Source: Basidiobolus meristosporus CBS 931.73
Taxonomy: Eukaryota; Basidiobolomycota; Basidiobolomycetes; Basidiobolales; Basidiobolaceae
Reading direction: 5' to 3'
Length of the DNA stretch: 64,000 nucleotides
Assembly (NCBI GenBank): GCA_002104905.1
Contig: MCFE01000114.1
Coordinates: 62,001 to 126,000 of the forward strand
Made by a program: the position numbers and the translations under genes. Shown piece after piece: positions 32,584 to 42,465 of this stretch; the first letter of the stretch is position 1, and every line of letters begins with the position of its first letter. The notes beneath the pieces are model-generated. The model worked only from the letters and a program-made list of their open reading frames with translations. It was not told where the DNA came from and did not search any database.

Positions 32584-32946
32584 AATATTGGACTATTTGG
32601 TATCATTCAGCAGCTAAAAATTTACTTAACAATTCTAGGCTAGTCTTAGTCACTGTAGGACTCATTTACTGCCTTTACTTCGCCACTTTCTCCAGATATA
32701 TGATCTTATGATTATTCCCCTATAGTCAGGATCAAATTAGTACTATTACCAAACATTATGTACTAACCCTGAAACTGTTACAGAATGCTCCTGAATATTG
32801 AGAAACCCTCCCTACTTAGTGTTGCAGCTGTATTACTTCTACAAAGGTATAAATACTGAGCTTCTTTATGAATAAACAACAGTTCAACTATTATTACTAT
32901 TTCTTGATAAGTTCCTTATATCCAAATCACTTCTTAAATTGCAACA
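32578..32946 (+). repeat. copia 2 3' LTR
   Basis: 369 bp, one difference from the 5' LTR. Preceded by the polypurine tract GAGGGGGAG at 32569-32577. Confidence 0.95.
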
Positions 32947-33449
32947 AGATATGCATCTGGTACTCAATACCCATGGCACTCTGAATCTAGCTCCTGTAGC
33001 TTGTATCATGTCACAAAAATGAATGGCACTATCTTGGTCCACTGGTACTATCTGGCACCATAAGTGCTTTGTATAGATCTTACTTTAGGGCTAATATTTA
33101 AATATAGTGCCAGATAGTACCAGTGGACCAAGATAGTGCCATTCATTTTTGTGACATGATACAAGCTACAGGAGCTAGATTCAGAGTGCCATGGGTATTG
33201 AGTACCAGATGCATATCTTCAATCTGCTTGTGCTCTAATACATCCTGCACAACATTGATCCAAAAAAAAAGGTCAAAAAATGGATTTGCTCCTGCGCAAT
33301 GGGTGAAACACAGGGGCTGCTTTACATGAAGATGCAGAGCTATGTTTCACACTCTGTGGCCAAGTATAGGCTCACTTGACCTCTCTGGCACACTATGGCA
33401 TCATTTGGCACTCATGGCGCAATGTGGCACTATCCAACGGAACAAGTCT

Positions 33450-34934
33450 AATCACTTTTGTTGATGATTATGCAAGATACTTGGGTTTACTTCATGGAGA
33501 GAAAGGAACAAGCTCTGGTTTAGCTCAGGAAGTCCAAAACTATGGTGGAGAGAGAAACTGATGAAAAAATCAAGACAATATGCTCTGAAAATGGTGGAGA
33601 GTATATCTCAAAACTCTTCATTCACTTCTGCAAAATTCATGGGGTAAAGCAAGACACTACTTCACATACTCCCCACAGCAAAATTGAGTAGCAGAACAAG
33701 CTAACAGATCAATAATTGATACGGCAAGATCTATGATCCATGGTCAAAAATTATCCTACTCCCTAGAGCAAAATGGAGTAGCAAACATGCTAACAGATCA
33801 ATAATTGATAAGGCACAATCTATAATTCATGATCAAAAATTATCCTACAATTTTTGGGTGGAATCAGTTGCCACTGCTGTATACCTTAGAAATTGGAGTA
33901 ATAACCAAATACTTTGTGATTTTAGACCATCTGAAGCATGGTATGGGTACAGACCAAGTGCAGAACATCTAAGAATATCTGAGTGTACAGCATATGCCAA
34001 CAAACTGCCTGGAAATCAGTCAAAGATTTTGCCAAAAAGTTTAAAATGCATATTTTTGGGTTACTGCAATAAGAGTAAGTCATACAAACTTTACAATACC
34101 AAAGCGATGAAGCTAATCAAGTCAAGGGATGTGATGTTTGATGTAAACTCAAAATTCTCACATAAAAAGACATCAGATGATGATGAAAGTCTGATCTCAA
34201 GTTTACCAATTGTCAGGATTGAATCAGAGCAAAACAACAAGAAATTTCTCACTGCATGCAACTCTACACCTATGGATCAGCCAGAACCAGTGCCCAGTAG
34301 TATCCCAGAAGTGATCATTTGAATATCAAATGCCAGGAGATCCAATCAGAAAAGAAATAGCCCAAATTACTATATCAATGAGGGTACAAGCTTAGCCTAT
34401 GCCTATTCAGCCCATATTGATGAACCTCATACTGTAAAAGAGGCCCTAAATAGCCCTCAGACAAAGTTTTGGAGATCTGCAATGACTGAGAAATATTGGG
34501 CCCTGATGGAAAATCAAACTTGGGACTTAATCAAGTTACCAATCAACTAAATTCAACTGGATGCAGATTGGTCTTTTAGACAAAATACATGGCTGATGGT
34601 TCAATTGAATGATACAAAGCAAGACTTATGGCCAAAGGATACTCTAAAACAAAAGGACTTGACTACACTGAGCCCTTTGCATGAGTAGCCAAGTTTAATT
34701 CCATCATATCAACATTGGCTATTGCAGCCCAATACAAGCTTTTTATACATCAAATGGATGTAAATGCTGCATTATTGAATGGAGAACTTGATGAGGACAT
34801 GTATATAGACCAGCCTGATGGGTTTGTTGATAAAGATAACCCCCATTCAGTGTGCAAGCTGAGAAAGTCTCTATATGGTCTCAAACAATCACCAAGAGCC
34901 TGGATTGCAAGATACATTCTTATTTGGAATCTCT
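33450..34934 (+). pseudogene. pol: C1f integrase and reverse transcriptase remnant
   Basis: Resumes with ITFVDDYARYLG; the frame at 33858-34322 has ESVATAVYLRNWSNNQILCD and KCIFLGYCNKSKSYKLYNTK; 34715-34936 has HQMDVNAALLNGELDEDMYI and SVCKLRKSLYGLKQSPRAW. A duplicated segment near 33660-33790 repeats the QQNGVAEQANRSIID block. Many stops. It ends mid reverse transcriptase before the YVDD motif, joined directly to Plavaka accessory sequence. Confidence 0.85.
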
Positions 34935-34935
34935 G

Positions 34936-35900
34936 AGTTCCATGGCTAAAAACCAGTGGCATCCTCAAGTGCCAATTACAGGCAGGACTAAAAGCTCCAG
35001 TGAATTATCAAAGAAATGTCAGGTAGCTGAAAGAGTGCAAATATGGGACAAGCAGGCAGACTCAGATGCAGCAGCACAATATTTATGAAGGAAAAGTGTA
35101 GTACTACTCAAGTAGCACTTGGTAAAGTAGCAGTGAAGGACCTGGCAGTGATAAATACCAGCTACTTTCTCAGGAGCCTGTCACAACTACAGCTGAAAGC
35201 TCAAAACAAGGGGTAAAGAAACATTCAGCTGCTATAGGAGTTCCAGCAAGGGGCATATGGGCCAAAGCAGATGCATTAGAGCAGCATTTCTCAAGAAGAA
35301 AACATATTTAAGTACATGCAGCACTCAGACAAAGTAGTAGTAAAAGACCTGGCAGTGATAAAGGAAAAGTTAAAGGGAAAAAAGATTACCCAAGCCAGAG
35401 ACAGGGACAAAGAAGGGAAAACCTGCAGCTCTGGCCAATTAATTTCAAAAGCCAGGAACAGACTAATTCTCATCATAGTTAAGACGGATTACCAACAAGA
35501 AAACGGCTGTTTTCACAAGAGTTAGACGCAGAGCCAGATGAGCTACACTGCAGCAAGGTAGATGAGTTTGCAGAGAAAGGCGATTTGTCTACTGAATCCT
35601 CCACATTCTCCATTGCTGACAGAGTTGAGATCACACTAACAGACAAAGTAACAACATCAAGAACTCAAATGGTTACCACACTGCCTTCAGTGGAGTTTTG
35701 GAACTTTAATAAGCACACAAAATGGTTGAAGGACTTCTTCAAGAGCAGTACTCAAGAATACACACTTGAATATTCAAGGACTGGTTGCAAAGACTGGCAG
35801 ATGAGGAGCTAGACCTTGCAGTGGCAGCTGAAGTCCAGGATATATGGGAATCAGTGAATGAGCAGTGGAATAAAGCTGCATGGTTCCTACTGGAGTCATA
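34936..35900 (+). pseudogene. P0 accessory gene, C-terminal two thirds
   Basis: Frames at 34852-35088, 35316-35525 and 35585-35812 match copy B from about 15680 on: the basic repeat region (ERVQIWDKQADSDAAAQYL), SDKVVVKDLAVIKEKLKGKK, then ADRVEITLTDKVTTSRTQMV and LPSVEFWNFNKHTKWLKDFF. Frameshifts and stops break it. It is the third copy in the window showing the same domain order. Confidence 0.7.
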
Positions 35901-36238
35901 AAAACAAAGTATTACAGCAGAGATACTTTTAAGTGGCGGATATTAATGGAGTTACTTGTTGAGTTTGGGGTTTGGCAAATGTTAGTGTAGGCTGTAGGGA
36001 CTGGCATAGGGCAATGCTATTAGCAACTGAGGTACAACTGAAGTTTCAACAAAATAAATCAAAATGTATGCACTTGAGTAAGTGAAATGCTTGGGTTGGG
36101 AAGTAAGGAGTGTAAAAAAGAGTCAATAGCCAATCAATGCACACAAATGCAGGACTGGGGGGATTTATACCTCTTAGTCACAGGACTTAGAATTTGTGGT
36201 GGCCTTTTGCAGGGATCATCACATTAACTTTTAATGGG
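35901..36238. repeat. P0 right terminus
   Basis: Matches the accessory-side end of copy B (16784-17111), shortened, ending TTTTAATGGG at 36238. No gene seen. The next 60 bp are not assigned. Confidence 0.6.
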
Positions 36239-36299
36239 TAGAGTTGTTGGCACATGTTGGTATCAAGATGGTTTCTGAATCATATGTACCAGCTGCTTA

Positions 36300-37008
36300 C
36301 CCTTTGAAAAATTATGCAATGATCCCATCACATTTGCTGCCACAAACTTAAATCTGTGGGACTAACAGGTTATGATCCTGTCAGGATGCTGTGCAAAGAC
36401 TGGCTAAAAAATAATTGCTCCTAGATTCCAAAAAAACCTAGTCACAATTCTTCATCACAACAATAAATCAGTGGCATTTGATTAGTTCTCTCCCAATACT
36501 CCCACTTTTTGATCCTAGACACATATTTGCCTCCTATGTTTGTGTATACTGATTAGCTATTGCCTCTTTTTCACACATTCTACTTCCTGACCCAGCCATT
36601 TCTCTTACTTTTCATGCCTACAAATAGATTTATTTCTGTTGAAACTTCAGTTGTACCTCAATTGCCCATTGTATTGACGTATTCAGGTCCTGTACAAGTC
36701 CCTGTGCCCTACACTAACATCAAGTCCAACCCCAAACTCAACAAGCAACTCCACAACAATCCACCACTTAATAAGTATACCAGCTGTGAAGCTCTGTTTC
36801 CATGACTTTGGGAGAACCCAATGGCATTATGCCTCTGCTCATTTACTTGTTCCCATATGGCCAGGTCTTCAGCTGGCACTGCAAGTTCTAGCAGCTCATC
36901 TGCCAGTCTCTGCAACACATTGTTGCAATATTCAAGTGCTCTTCTTGAGCACTGCTCCTGACAAAGTTCTACAGCCTCTTGGAGTGCCTTTTAATGTTCC
37001 AGAATTCC
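36300..37008 (-). mobile_element. Plavaka copy H fragment, accessory side
   Basis: Terminus CCCTTTGAAAAATTATGCAA at 36300, then the non-coding flank and the reverse-strand end of the accessory gene. The frame at 36709-36918 reads LQRLADELLELAVPAEDLAI, then WEQVNEQRHNAIGFS. It breaks off at about 37008, where another Plavaka terminus begins, so copy I inserted in this gene or a deletion joined them. Confidence 0.7.
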
Positions 37009-38275
37009 TCCAATGAAAAATAACTTGGTCCTGCAGGTGAATCCAATCCAGATTGGCTGTAAGCATCCTGACAGTAGACCACTATAATAGAAGAAGCCTG
37101 GAATCTATGACCATCTTCACAATCTTGTGACAGGATTACAACATTGTTTAGCTAATTTTACAGCCAAATAAAGTTAATACAATACAATGGTGTTTGTACA
37201 GTGATTTGCCAAGGATGAAATGGCATTGTTGTGGTCTTAGAGTGTTCTACAGTTATTTGAGTGGATCTGACCAGCCAGTATATCAAATTGCCTTATAGGG
37301 TAAAAAATATAATGGTTTTTGGATGGCCACTTTGCAAGCCTCTGATGGCATTATCATGAGAGAATGGTGGCCTAAAGCTTGTTTGATATAATGCTAATGT
37401 ACCAACTCACCAAATGGTATTTCCTTTTTCCACCTCCCCTTGTGCAAATCATATATTTCACTGAAGAATCACCCCACTTTATTTGCTCACCTACTACTTC
37501 CTTATGTATTCCACATATAGCTGGAATCAAAAAAACTATGGCCTCCTGCTTACTAACATCTACAATCACAAACATCTGCTGCAATTGACATACTTCTATC
37601 AGCTCAACTCTGTGACTCTTTAGTGTGATGCTCGCAAAGTTACCATATACCTTGTATTGCTGGTAACATACACATCTTGCAAACATATGCCTGGTTACCA
37701 CCACTTCTGCCATGGATACCTCCTGAATATCTGCAAATAACTTCTTAGTATCAAGCCAATATATTCCATCCCCCTGCTGGACTCAAGTCCCCCTTATAGG
37801 TGTGTTCTGGCTCTTGCTTGTGTGAGTTCCGTATTGAATGGTGTAGAAATTTGCTTGTGACCAAGAGAAATCCGACATACCTTGGCAGAGTTTTCCTAAT
37901 GAAAATTATTTGCTTGTTGCACACAACCCAACTTTGCATTACTTTACTGATTACCCAAGCATTGGGACAGCTTAGCTTCTGAGAGTCATAGTCATAGGTG
38001 TCTCCATGTGCAAATCTGTCCTCAGTACTTTCCAACTCTTCCTTGCTGTCACCCATGTGCCAACTCATCATATCCAAGATGGACTTGAAGGTTATATTCT
38101 TGATGAGATTGGGATATGGTAGTACCTGTAACCTGATTTGACTTCCTATCTTTGCACACCTCTGCTGCATAGGAAACTCCCAAAAGGTGAAGAAAGGCTA
38201 AATGCTCTCCACACACCAAGCAATATGGAGTAGCAAGTATATACAGTAGTGGCAGAGATCTACATTTTCAGCTTT
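37009..38275 (-). mobile_element. Plavaka copy I1 fragment, transposase side
   Basis: Terminus CCAATGAAAAATAACTTGGT near 37009, about 350 bp flank, then the reverse-strand transposase C-terminal half. The frame at 37372-37713 has CYQQYKVYGNFASITLKSHR and GGGKRKYHLVSWYISI; the frame at 37751-38170 has LQVLPYPNLIKNITFKSILD and EELESTEDRFAHGDT. It stops near 38275 at the position homologous to 12600. Confidence 0.75.
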
Positions 38276-38329
38276 ATGCCTATGCTAAGCTCCCTATTCC
38301 TCTACAACTCTTATATAAATAATTGTAAC

Positions 38330-38455
38330 AGCATGAAGATGAAGGGCTATGTTTCACACTCTGTGGCCATCTATAGGCTCACTTGCCTCCCTAGTGCACT
38401 ATGGCATCATTTGGAACTCCTGACTCAATGTAGAACTATCCAACAAAACAAATTT
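38330..38455. mobile_element. partial foldback MITE R2-4 (right arm end)
   Basis: Carries GGGCTATGTTTCACACTCTG to AACAAATTT, the outer end of a right arm, followed by AAT at 38456-38458. The left arm is missing. Confidence 0.65.
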
Positions 38456-38458
38456 AAT

Positions 38459-39640
38459 ATACATCTTGCAAACATATGCTTAGTTGCTACCCTTTTGCCA
38501 TGAGTACCTCTGTAATAACTGGAAAGAATTTTGAGTATTTAGCCAATAAAGTTGTTCCATTTGATAGCGCCACATTGATCCATGAGTGCCCAATAGTGCC
38601 TTACTGTGCCCCAAAATGAGACACTTAGCTCTTCATCTTTGTGCAAAGTCACAACTGAGTTTAATTAATTATGCTGTGGGAAACTTATATTTTGACCTTT
38701 TTCTCAGGATCAATGTTGAGGACCTTGTGTAAGAGCACTAAATGTTTGAGGACATTTATTTTCTACTTAATGCCTGTAGCACTGTGGATATAGCTGCAGA
38801 GGTTTCTAATATGTCACAAAAATGCCTAGCACTATCTTGGACCACTGGTATTATCATGTACTATAAGTGCATTGTATGAGTTTTACTTTAGTACTAATAT
38901 TTAAATATAGTGCCACACAGCACCAGTGGACCAAGAGAGTACCATGCATTTTGTGACTTGTTACAAGCCTTGGCAGCTAGATTCAGAGTATCACAAATGC
39001 ATGTTGATACTCCTTCTGCTTCCTTACACTTCATGCACAATACTGATTGCACAAAAAAGGCCAAGAAATGGATTTCTCCAGCACAGTAGGTGAAACATAG
39101 AGGCTCTTTTCAACAAGGATGTAGAGCTAATATCACACTCTGTGGCTATGTATAGGGTAACTTTGCCTCTCTGGCACAATATGGCAATATTTGGCACTCA
39201 TGGTTCAATGTGACACTATCTAACAAAACAGATCTAATGAGTTCCTTGTTCCTGCTGGATTCTAGTCACCCTTACAAGTACACTCTGGCTCTTGTTTGTA
39301 GGAATTTCATATTGAATGATGTAAAAACTGGCTTGTGATCACAAGATACCTGGAACACTTTGTAAAGCTAATCTAATAAAATTAGTTACTTGTTATGCCC
39401 AGCCCAACTTGGCATTAACCAATTATTCATGCATTGGGGCTACTTAGCTTCAGAAGGTCACTTGAATATATACATCTCCTGCTCATCCAATCCTTGCATT
39501 TGTATTGTTGCATATGCTTGTGCTTTTTGTTTGGAGGTTCTGAGATGTATCCAATGTGGAAGATACTCTGTATTTTATTGCATACATGCTGTACATTATA
39601 GCTGCACAATATTTGTTGTATGGCAACAATTTTGAGAACT
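38459..39640 (-). pseudogene. Plavaka copy I2 transposase fragment, split by MITE
   Basis: Begins at the segment also seen at 37670, so it is a second copy and not a continuation of I1. Pieces 38459-38547 and 39236-39640 flank MITE R2-3. It includes the segment homologous to QYKCKDWMNWICIHSS-type sequence (reverse frame at 39427-39609, QQYKCKDWMSRRCIYSSDLL). There are large internal deletions relative to copy B. Confidence 0.65.
38548..39235. mobile_element. foldback MITE R2-3 (688 bp)
   Basis: Two inverted arms around a centre near 38885, more diverged than R2-1 and R2-2. Flanked by AAT (38545-38547, 39236-39238) within Plavaka sequence TAGCCAAT/AATGAGTTCC. Confidence 0.82.
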
Positions 39641-40009
39641 CAAAAGATTACCACAGTGCCTACAGTGAAATTTTGTTAATCAATTAATTTTGAGCTTTAA
39701 TACAGCTAGGGTGCTTCTTCACTGGCATCCATCATTTGTCTGAGGGTAGTACTTTGAGATGTGCCTATGGGTGGCATTTAAAAAACAGTCCTTTCCTCCT
39801 ACATTCCTCTCAGGTGGGACTCATTGGCATAATGCCTATTTCCATTGGCTCTGCTTCCAATTATCTGCCTTCATAGTGATTGTGTCCTTTCTGGTAAGTC
39901 AAATTAGGATCCCAGCTTCAAACACAGCTGAGTCATAATCAATGGCAATCTTGATAGCTTCTTCAATAGTCCAAGATCATTAATAATTCACTTCTTTGCA
40001 AGTTCCCTG
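39641..40009. other. unassigned stretch, possible gypsy gag remnant on minus
   Basis: The first 50 bp resemble the accessory gene in plus orientation (GAGAACTCAAAAGATTACC). The rest, read on minus, gives IDYDSAVFEAGI followed by a Ser/Asn-rich stretch, which loosely suggests the end of a gypsy gag. No open frame of useful length. Confidence 0.3.
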
Positions 40010-40515
40010 CCAAAAGACTGTGATAATGCCAGCAGCTTGGAATTAATGACCTATTTCACAATATTATGAGAGGATTACAACGGTTTTTTGTTAATTTAAC
40101 TTCCAAATAAAGTTAAAATCTTGACAGGGTTCTAGCAGATTTTTGGTAAGAGTTGCATGGCATTGTGAAAGTCTTGATGCACTCTACATCTATTTGAGCA
40201 GATATCACCAGCCAGTACATCCAATTGCCTTTTATGGCTAGAAACTTAACAGTGTTTCATGGCCTCATTGCAAGCATCTATTTCCTTGATGACAGCAGTA
40301 TGATGGCCTACAGCTAGTTCTGTATAATGCAAACTTACCAACATGCAAGTTGGTGTTTCCTTCTTCTACCTCCCCCTGTGCCATGCATATTTCCACTTTA
40401 GAATCACCCCACTTTATTTGCTTACCAACTACTACTGTTGGTATTCTACTTATTGTTTAAATAAAAAAATACTAAAGCTGCCTGCTTACTAACCCCTACA
40501 TAAGTGCAAACTTGA
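40010..40515 (-). repeat. Plavaka copy J, terminal 3' flank and transposase end
   Basis: Matches 11390-11910 of copy B (CCAGCAGCTTGGAATTAATG, TTCTACCTCCCCCTGTGCC), reverse orientation. No terminal repeat on the left. Confidence 0.65.
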
Positions 40516-41412
40516 ACTGATTTTTATGATAGTTTTAACAGCTCCTTACAAGTATTTTGCCTACTCAAGTGCTCACTGGTTGTGTTTCCATAAGCTGATT
40601 GGGGCTCATAACTCATTTGATTGCATCACCATCACCCAATCTAATCTTATTTAATACTACAAGTCATAGTTTAAGAGTTGTGGAGGAATAGGGAGTTTAG
40701 CTAGTATAGTATTCACTAAAACTTGAACTGCTTTTTACTGAGATTCCAGCAGATCCTTATACACATTTGGCCAGATCAATTGCTGTGTAGTTGTATTTCC
40801 TAATATAGATTGTGGCTGACGACTCATTTGATTGCATCATCATTGCCCAATAAGATCCTATTCAATATATCTATTCCTGTCTGACAGGGATTTGCTGATT
40901 CATTTGCTGCCTAATGCTACTAATTTGATAGATAACACTGATATGCTGATAGGCTAAACATATAACTAATTGATTTGACTAAAAACTGATCTAACTTAAA
41001 CAATCTAGCCTGATAAAGATCTACTGATATATATGATGATTTATCTGCTAACTAACACTATTGGTCTGATAGAAACATTGATGTAATGATGAGTTAAGAA
41101 CAGAACTACATGATTTGCCTAAAGTGATCAAACCAAAGCATTTAAGTGGCAGATCATAGCGCTTTCATCAGGAGGCGTAAATCTAGTTATTGCTGCTTAT
41201 AAAGTTACAAGAATTGATATGATCATTGCAGAGGAATAGGGTGGTTTGCTTGTATGGTGTTAGCTAAAACCTGGGCAAGTTTTTATTGAGGTTCCAACAA
41301 CTCTTTGAAAACATTCTGCCAGATCAGGCTCTGACCAGCTGTATTTACCGTATATGTTGTGGTTGGTGAATCAATGAATTACATTGTCATCACCCAATTA
41401 GATCTTACCTAA
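40490..41412. repeat. three imperfect direct repeats of about 185 bp
   Basis: Units at about 40490-40660, 40675-40862 and 41220-41412 share, in order, a GAGGAATAGGG box (units 2 and 3), an AAACTTG(A/G) segment, TTTTATTGAG-like, CCAGATCA, and CATCATCACCCAAT(T)AGATC. Between units 2 and 3 lie about 350 bp of AT-rich sequence with many TGAT/CTGATA words. No gene seen. Confidence 0.6.
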
Positions 41413-41419
41413 TGGCTTG

Positions 41420-42465
41420 AGCAGTCCCTAAAGTATCTTATACCAAGATTGGCACATACCCAGAGGCAATTGAGCCTGAGACAATACCACCCACCCAGCA
41501 AATTCCACCCAATTGGTAATGTGAGCCATTTAATAAACAAATACAAATGTAACTACCCAGTTACCAAGATAAAGTGTCTGGCAGTTGTATATTTAATTCA
41601 ACAGCTCCATATAAACATACATGGTCCCAATTCACAGTAGTAACAGACCACAGTGTACTGGTCTGGCTAAAGAAAACTAAAGACATCACCAGCTGACTAG
41701 CAGATAGGGCCCCCTGACTACAGGAATACAACTTCAAAATAATTCAGTGCACTGTAGTGGGGTCACAGTGACACCAACTGGCAGATGTGCTCATTCCTAT
41801 ATTTTCTACTTCCCTATTTCTCTACTATCAATGTTTTAGTTTTATCCCATTTGTCTTACCTGAACAGTACTATCCCATAAGCCAGTTGACTATCACACCT
41901 GCTTACCTTATTGCATAAGTTATCCCCCACATTAAGTAAGATTACTAGCAGTAGGTGCTTCTATATTAGGCAAGTACCCGCACCAGTACCCATGACACAT
42001 GATCAGCCTGTGTCACCATCCCTACCACTTACATACCATATATGGTATCCCTATGTTACACAGGTTTCAAAGTACTGATTCCTGATTAGTTGGATGTGCT
42101 GTGCCTCTTAGAACCTTCCTGCACATACTTTTGTTAAGATGCCAACCAAGTTGGGGATTGTTGCTCAATAGTTTCCCTTGACAAGCTTGTGGCTTTATTC
42201 CCTATTGCGTTAGATTAGAGACAGAATTCAAGTATTCCTAGCAAGCTTTTGCCAGATGTTATTGCACCCAGTGAACACCCAACACACAAAACACTTGAGA
42301 AGTGTTGGATGTATCTCTCCTTTGGACTTATACACCACCATAGCACTGGCAAGAAACACCCAGATGCAGACTCCCTCAGGCACTATTCTGCTTGCCAAAT
42401 ATGCATGAGTAATGTTTACAAGAGCTTTATCTGCTTTAAAATGAGGGGGAAGTATCCCAAATACC
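41420..42465 (+). pseudogene. pol: gypsy B RNase H remnant, split by solo LTR
   Basis: The piece at 41420-41752 reads NYPVTKIKCLAVVYLIQQLH, then TVVTDHSVLVWLKKTKDITS and LQEYNFKIIQC, a Ty3/gypsy RNase H with the last Asp in TDHS. The piece at 42347-42465 continues TGKKHPDADSLRHYSACQIC, the usual end before integrase. One stop is present. The solo LTR sits exactly between IIQC and TGKK. Copy F follows at 42466. It may belong to the same element as the integrase at 45600-47281. Confidence 0.75.
41753..42342 (+). repeat. solo LTR, family R3
   Basis: Starts TGTAGTGGGGTCACAGTGAC. Flanked by GCAC (41749-41752, 42343-42346). Lacks about 480 bp of the middle of the copy at 24590-25671. Its insertion splits the gypsy RNase H frame without further loss. 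Confidence 0.75.

Larger units (their letters stand above)
28261..32946 (+). mobile_element. young Ty1/copia element (copia 2), nearly intact
   Basis: 4686 bp with two 369-bp LTRs that differ at one base (T at 28364, C at 32681), flanked by a perfect duplication AGATA (28256-28260 and 32947-32951). All domains are present in copia order: gag, protease, integrase, reverse transcriptase, RNase H. Only two single-base changes in A-runs break the frame. It is the youngest insertion I can date in the window, and it keeps more CpG than its neighbours. Confidence 0.95.
28025..33449. mobile_element. foldback MITE R2-1 (about 734 bp), holding copia 2
   Basis: Long inverted repeat: 28025-28260 plus 32952-33062 form the left arm and 33101-33449 the right arm, nearly perfect complements, with a short central loop around 33063-33100. 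Ends AGACTTGTTCC and GGAACAAGTCT. Flanked by AAT (28022-28024, 33450-33452) inside copia C1f. It has no coding capacity. Copia 2 inserted in the left arm with duplication AGATA. Confidence 0.9.
26162..34934 (+). mobile_element. copia family 1 copy C1f, split by foldback MITE
   Basis: 5' LTR, primer site and gag to integrase at 26162-28024; integrase and reverse transcriptase continue at 33450-34934. The join around the MITE (TATTTAAT, then AATCACTTT) restores the sequence seen at 59930 in the intact copy. It ends in reverse transcriptase: RNase H and the 3' LTR are deleted together with about 800 bp of the host accessory gene. Confidence 0.85.
4274..36238 (-). mobile_element. Plavaka element P0, split by nested insertions
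   Basis: Six pieces line up in order with complete copy B: 4274-5079, 5964-6419, 19188-20249, 20948-21555, 25895-26161 and 34936-36238. The left end (ATGTAAAATAATTTGGTCCC) is a worn version of the terminal repeat, and the right end (TTTTAATGGG) is likewise worn. Transposase is on the minus strand and the accessory gene on the plus strand. Two insertion junctions carry perfect duplications (CATGC and ATT) and a third carries 3-4 bp (AAG/GAAG), so the joins are not arbitrary. About 240 bp of transposase (near 20197) and about 800 bp of accessory gene (at 34935) are also missing. Confidence 0.75.

Noticed and set aside
36239-36299. Continuation of the oldest Plavaka layer (4083-4273) to the right of P0
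   Set aside because: The sequence does not match the expected transposase continuation, so the right flank of P0 is something else or deleted.
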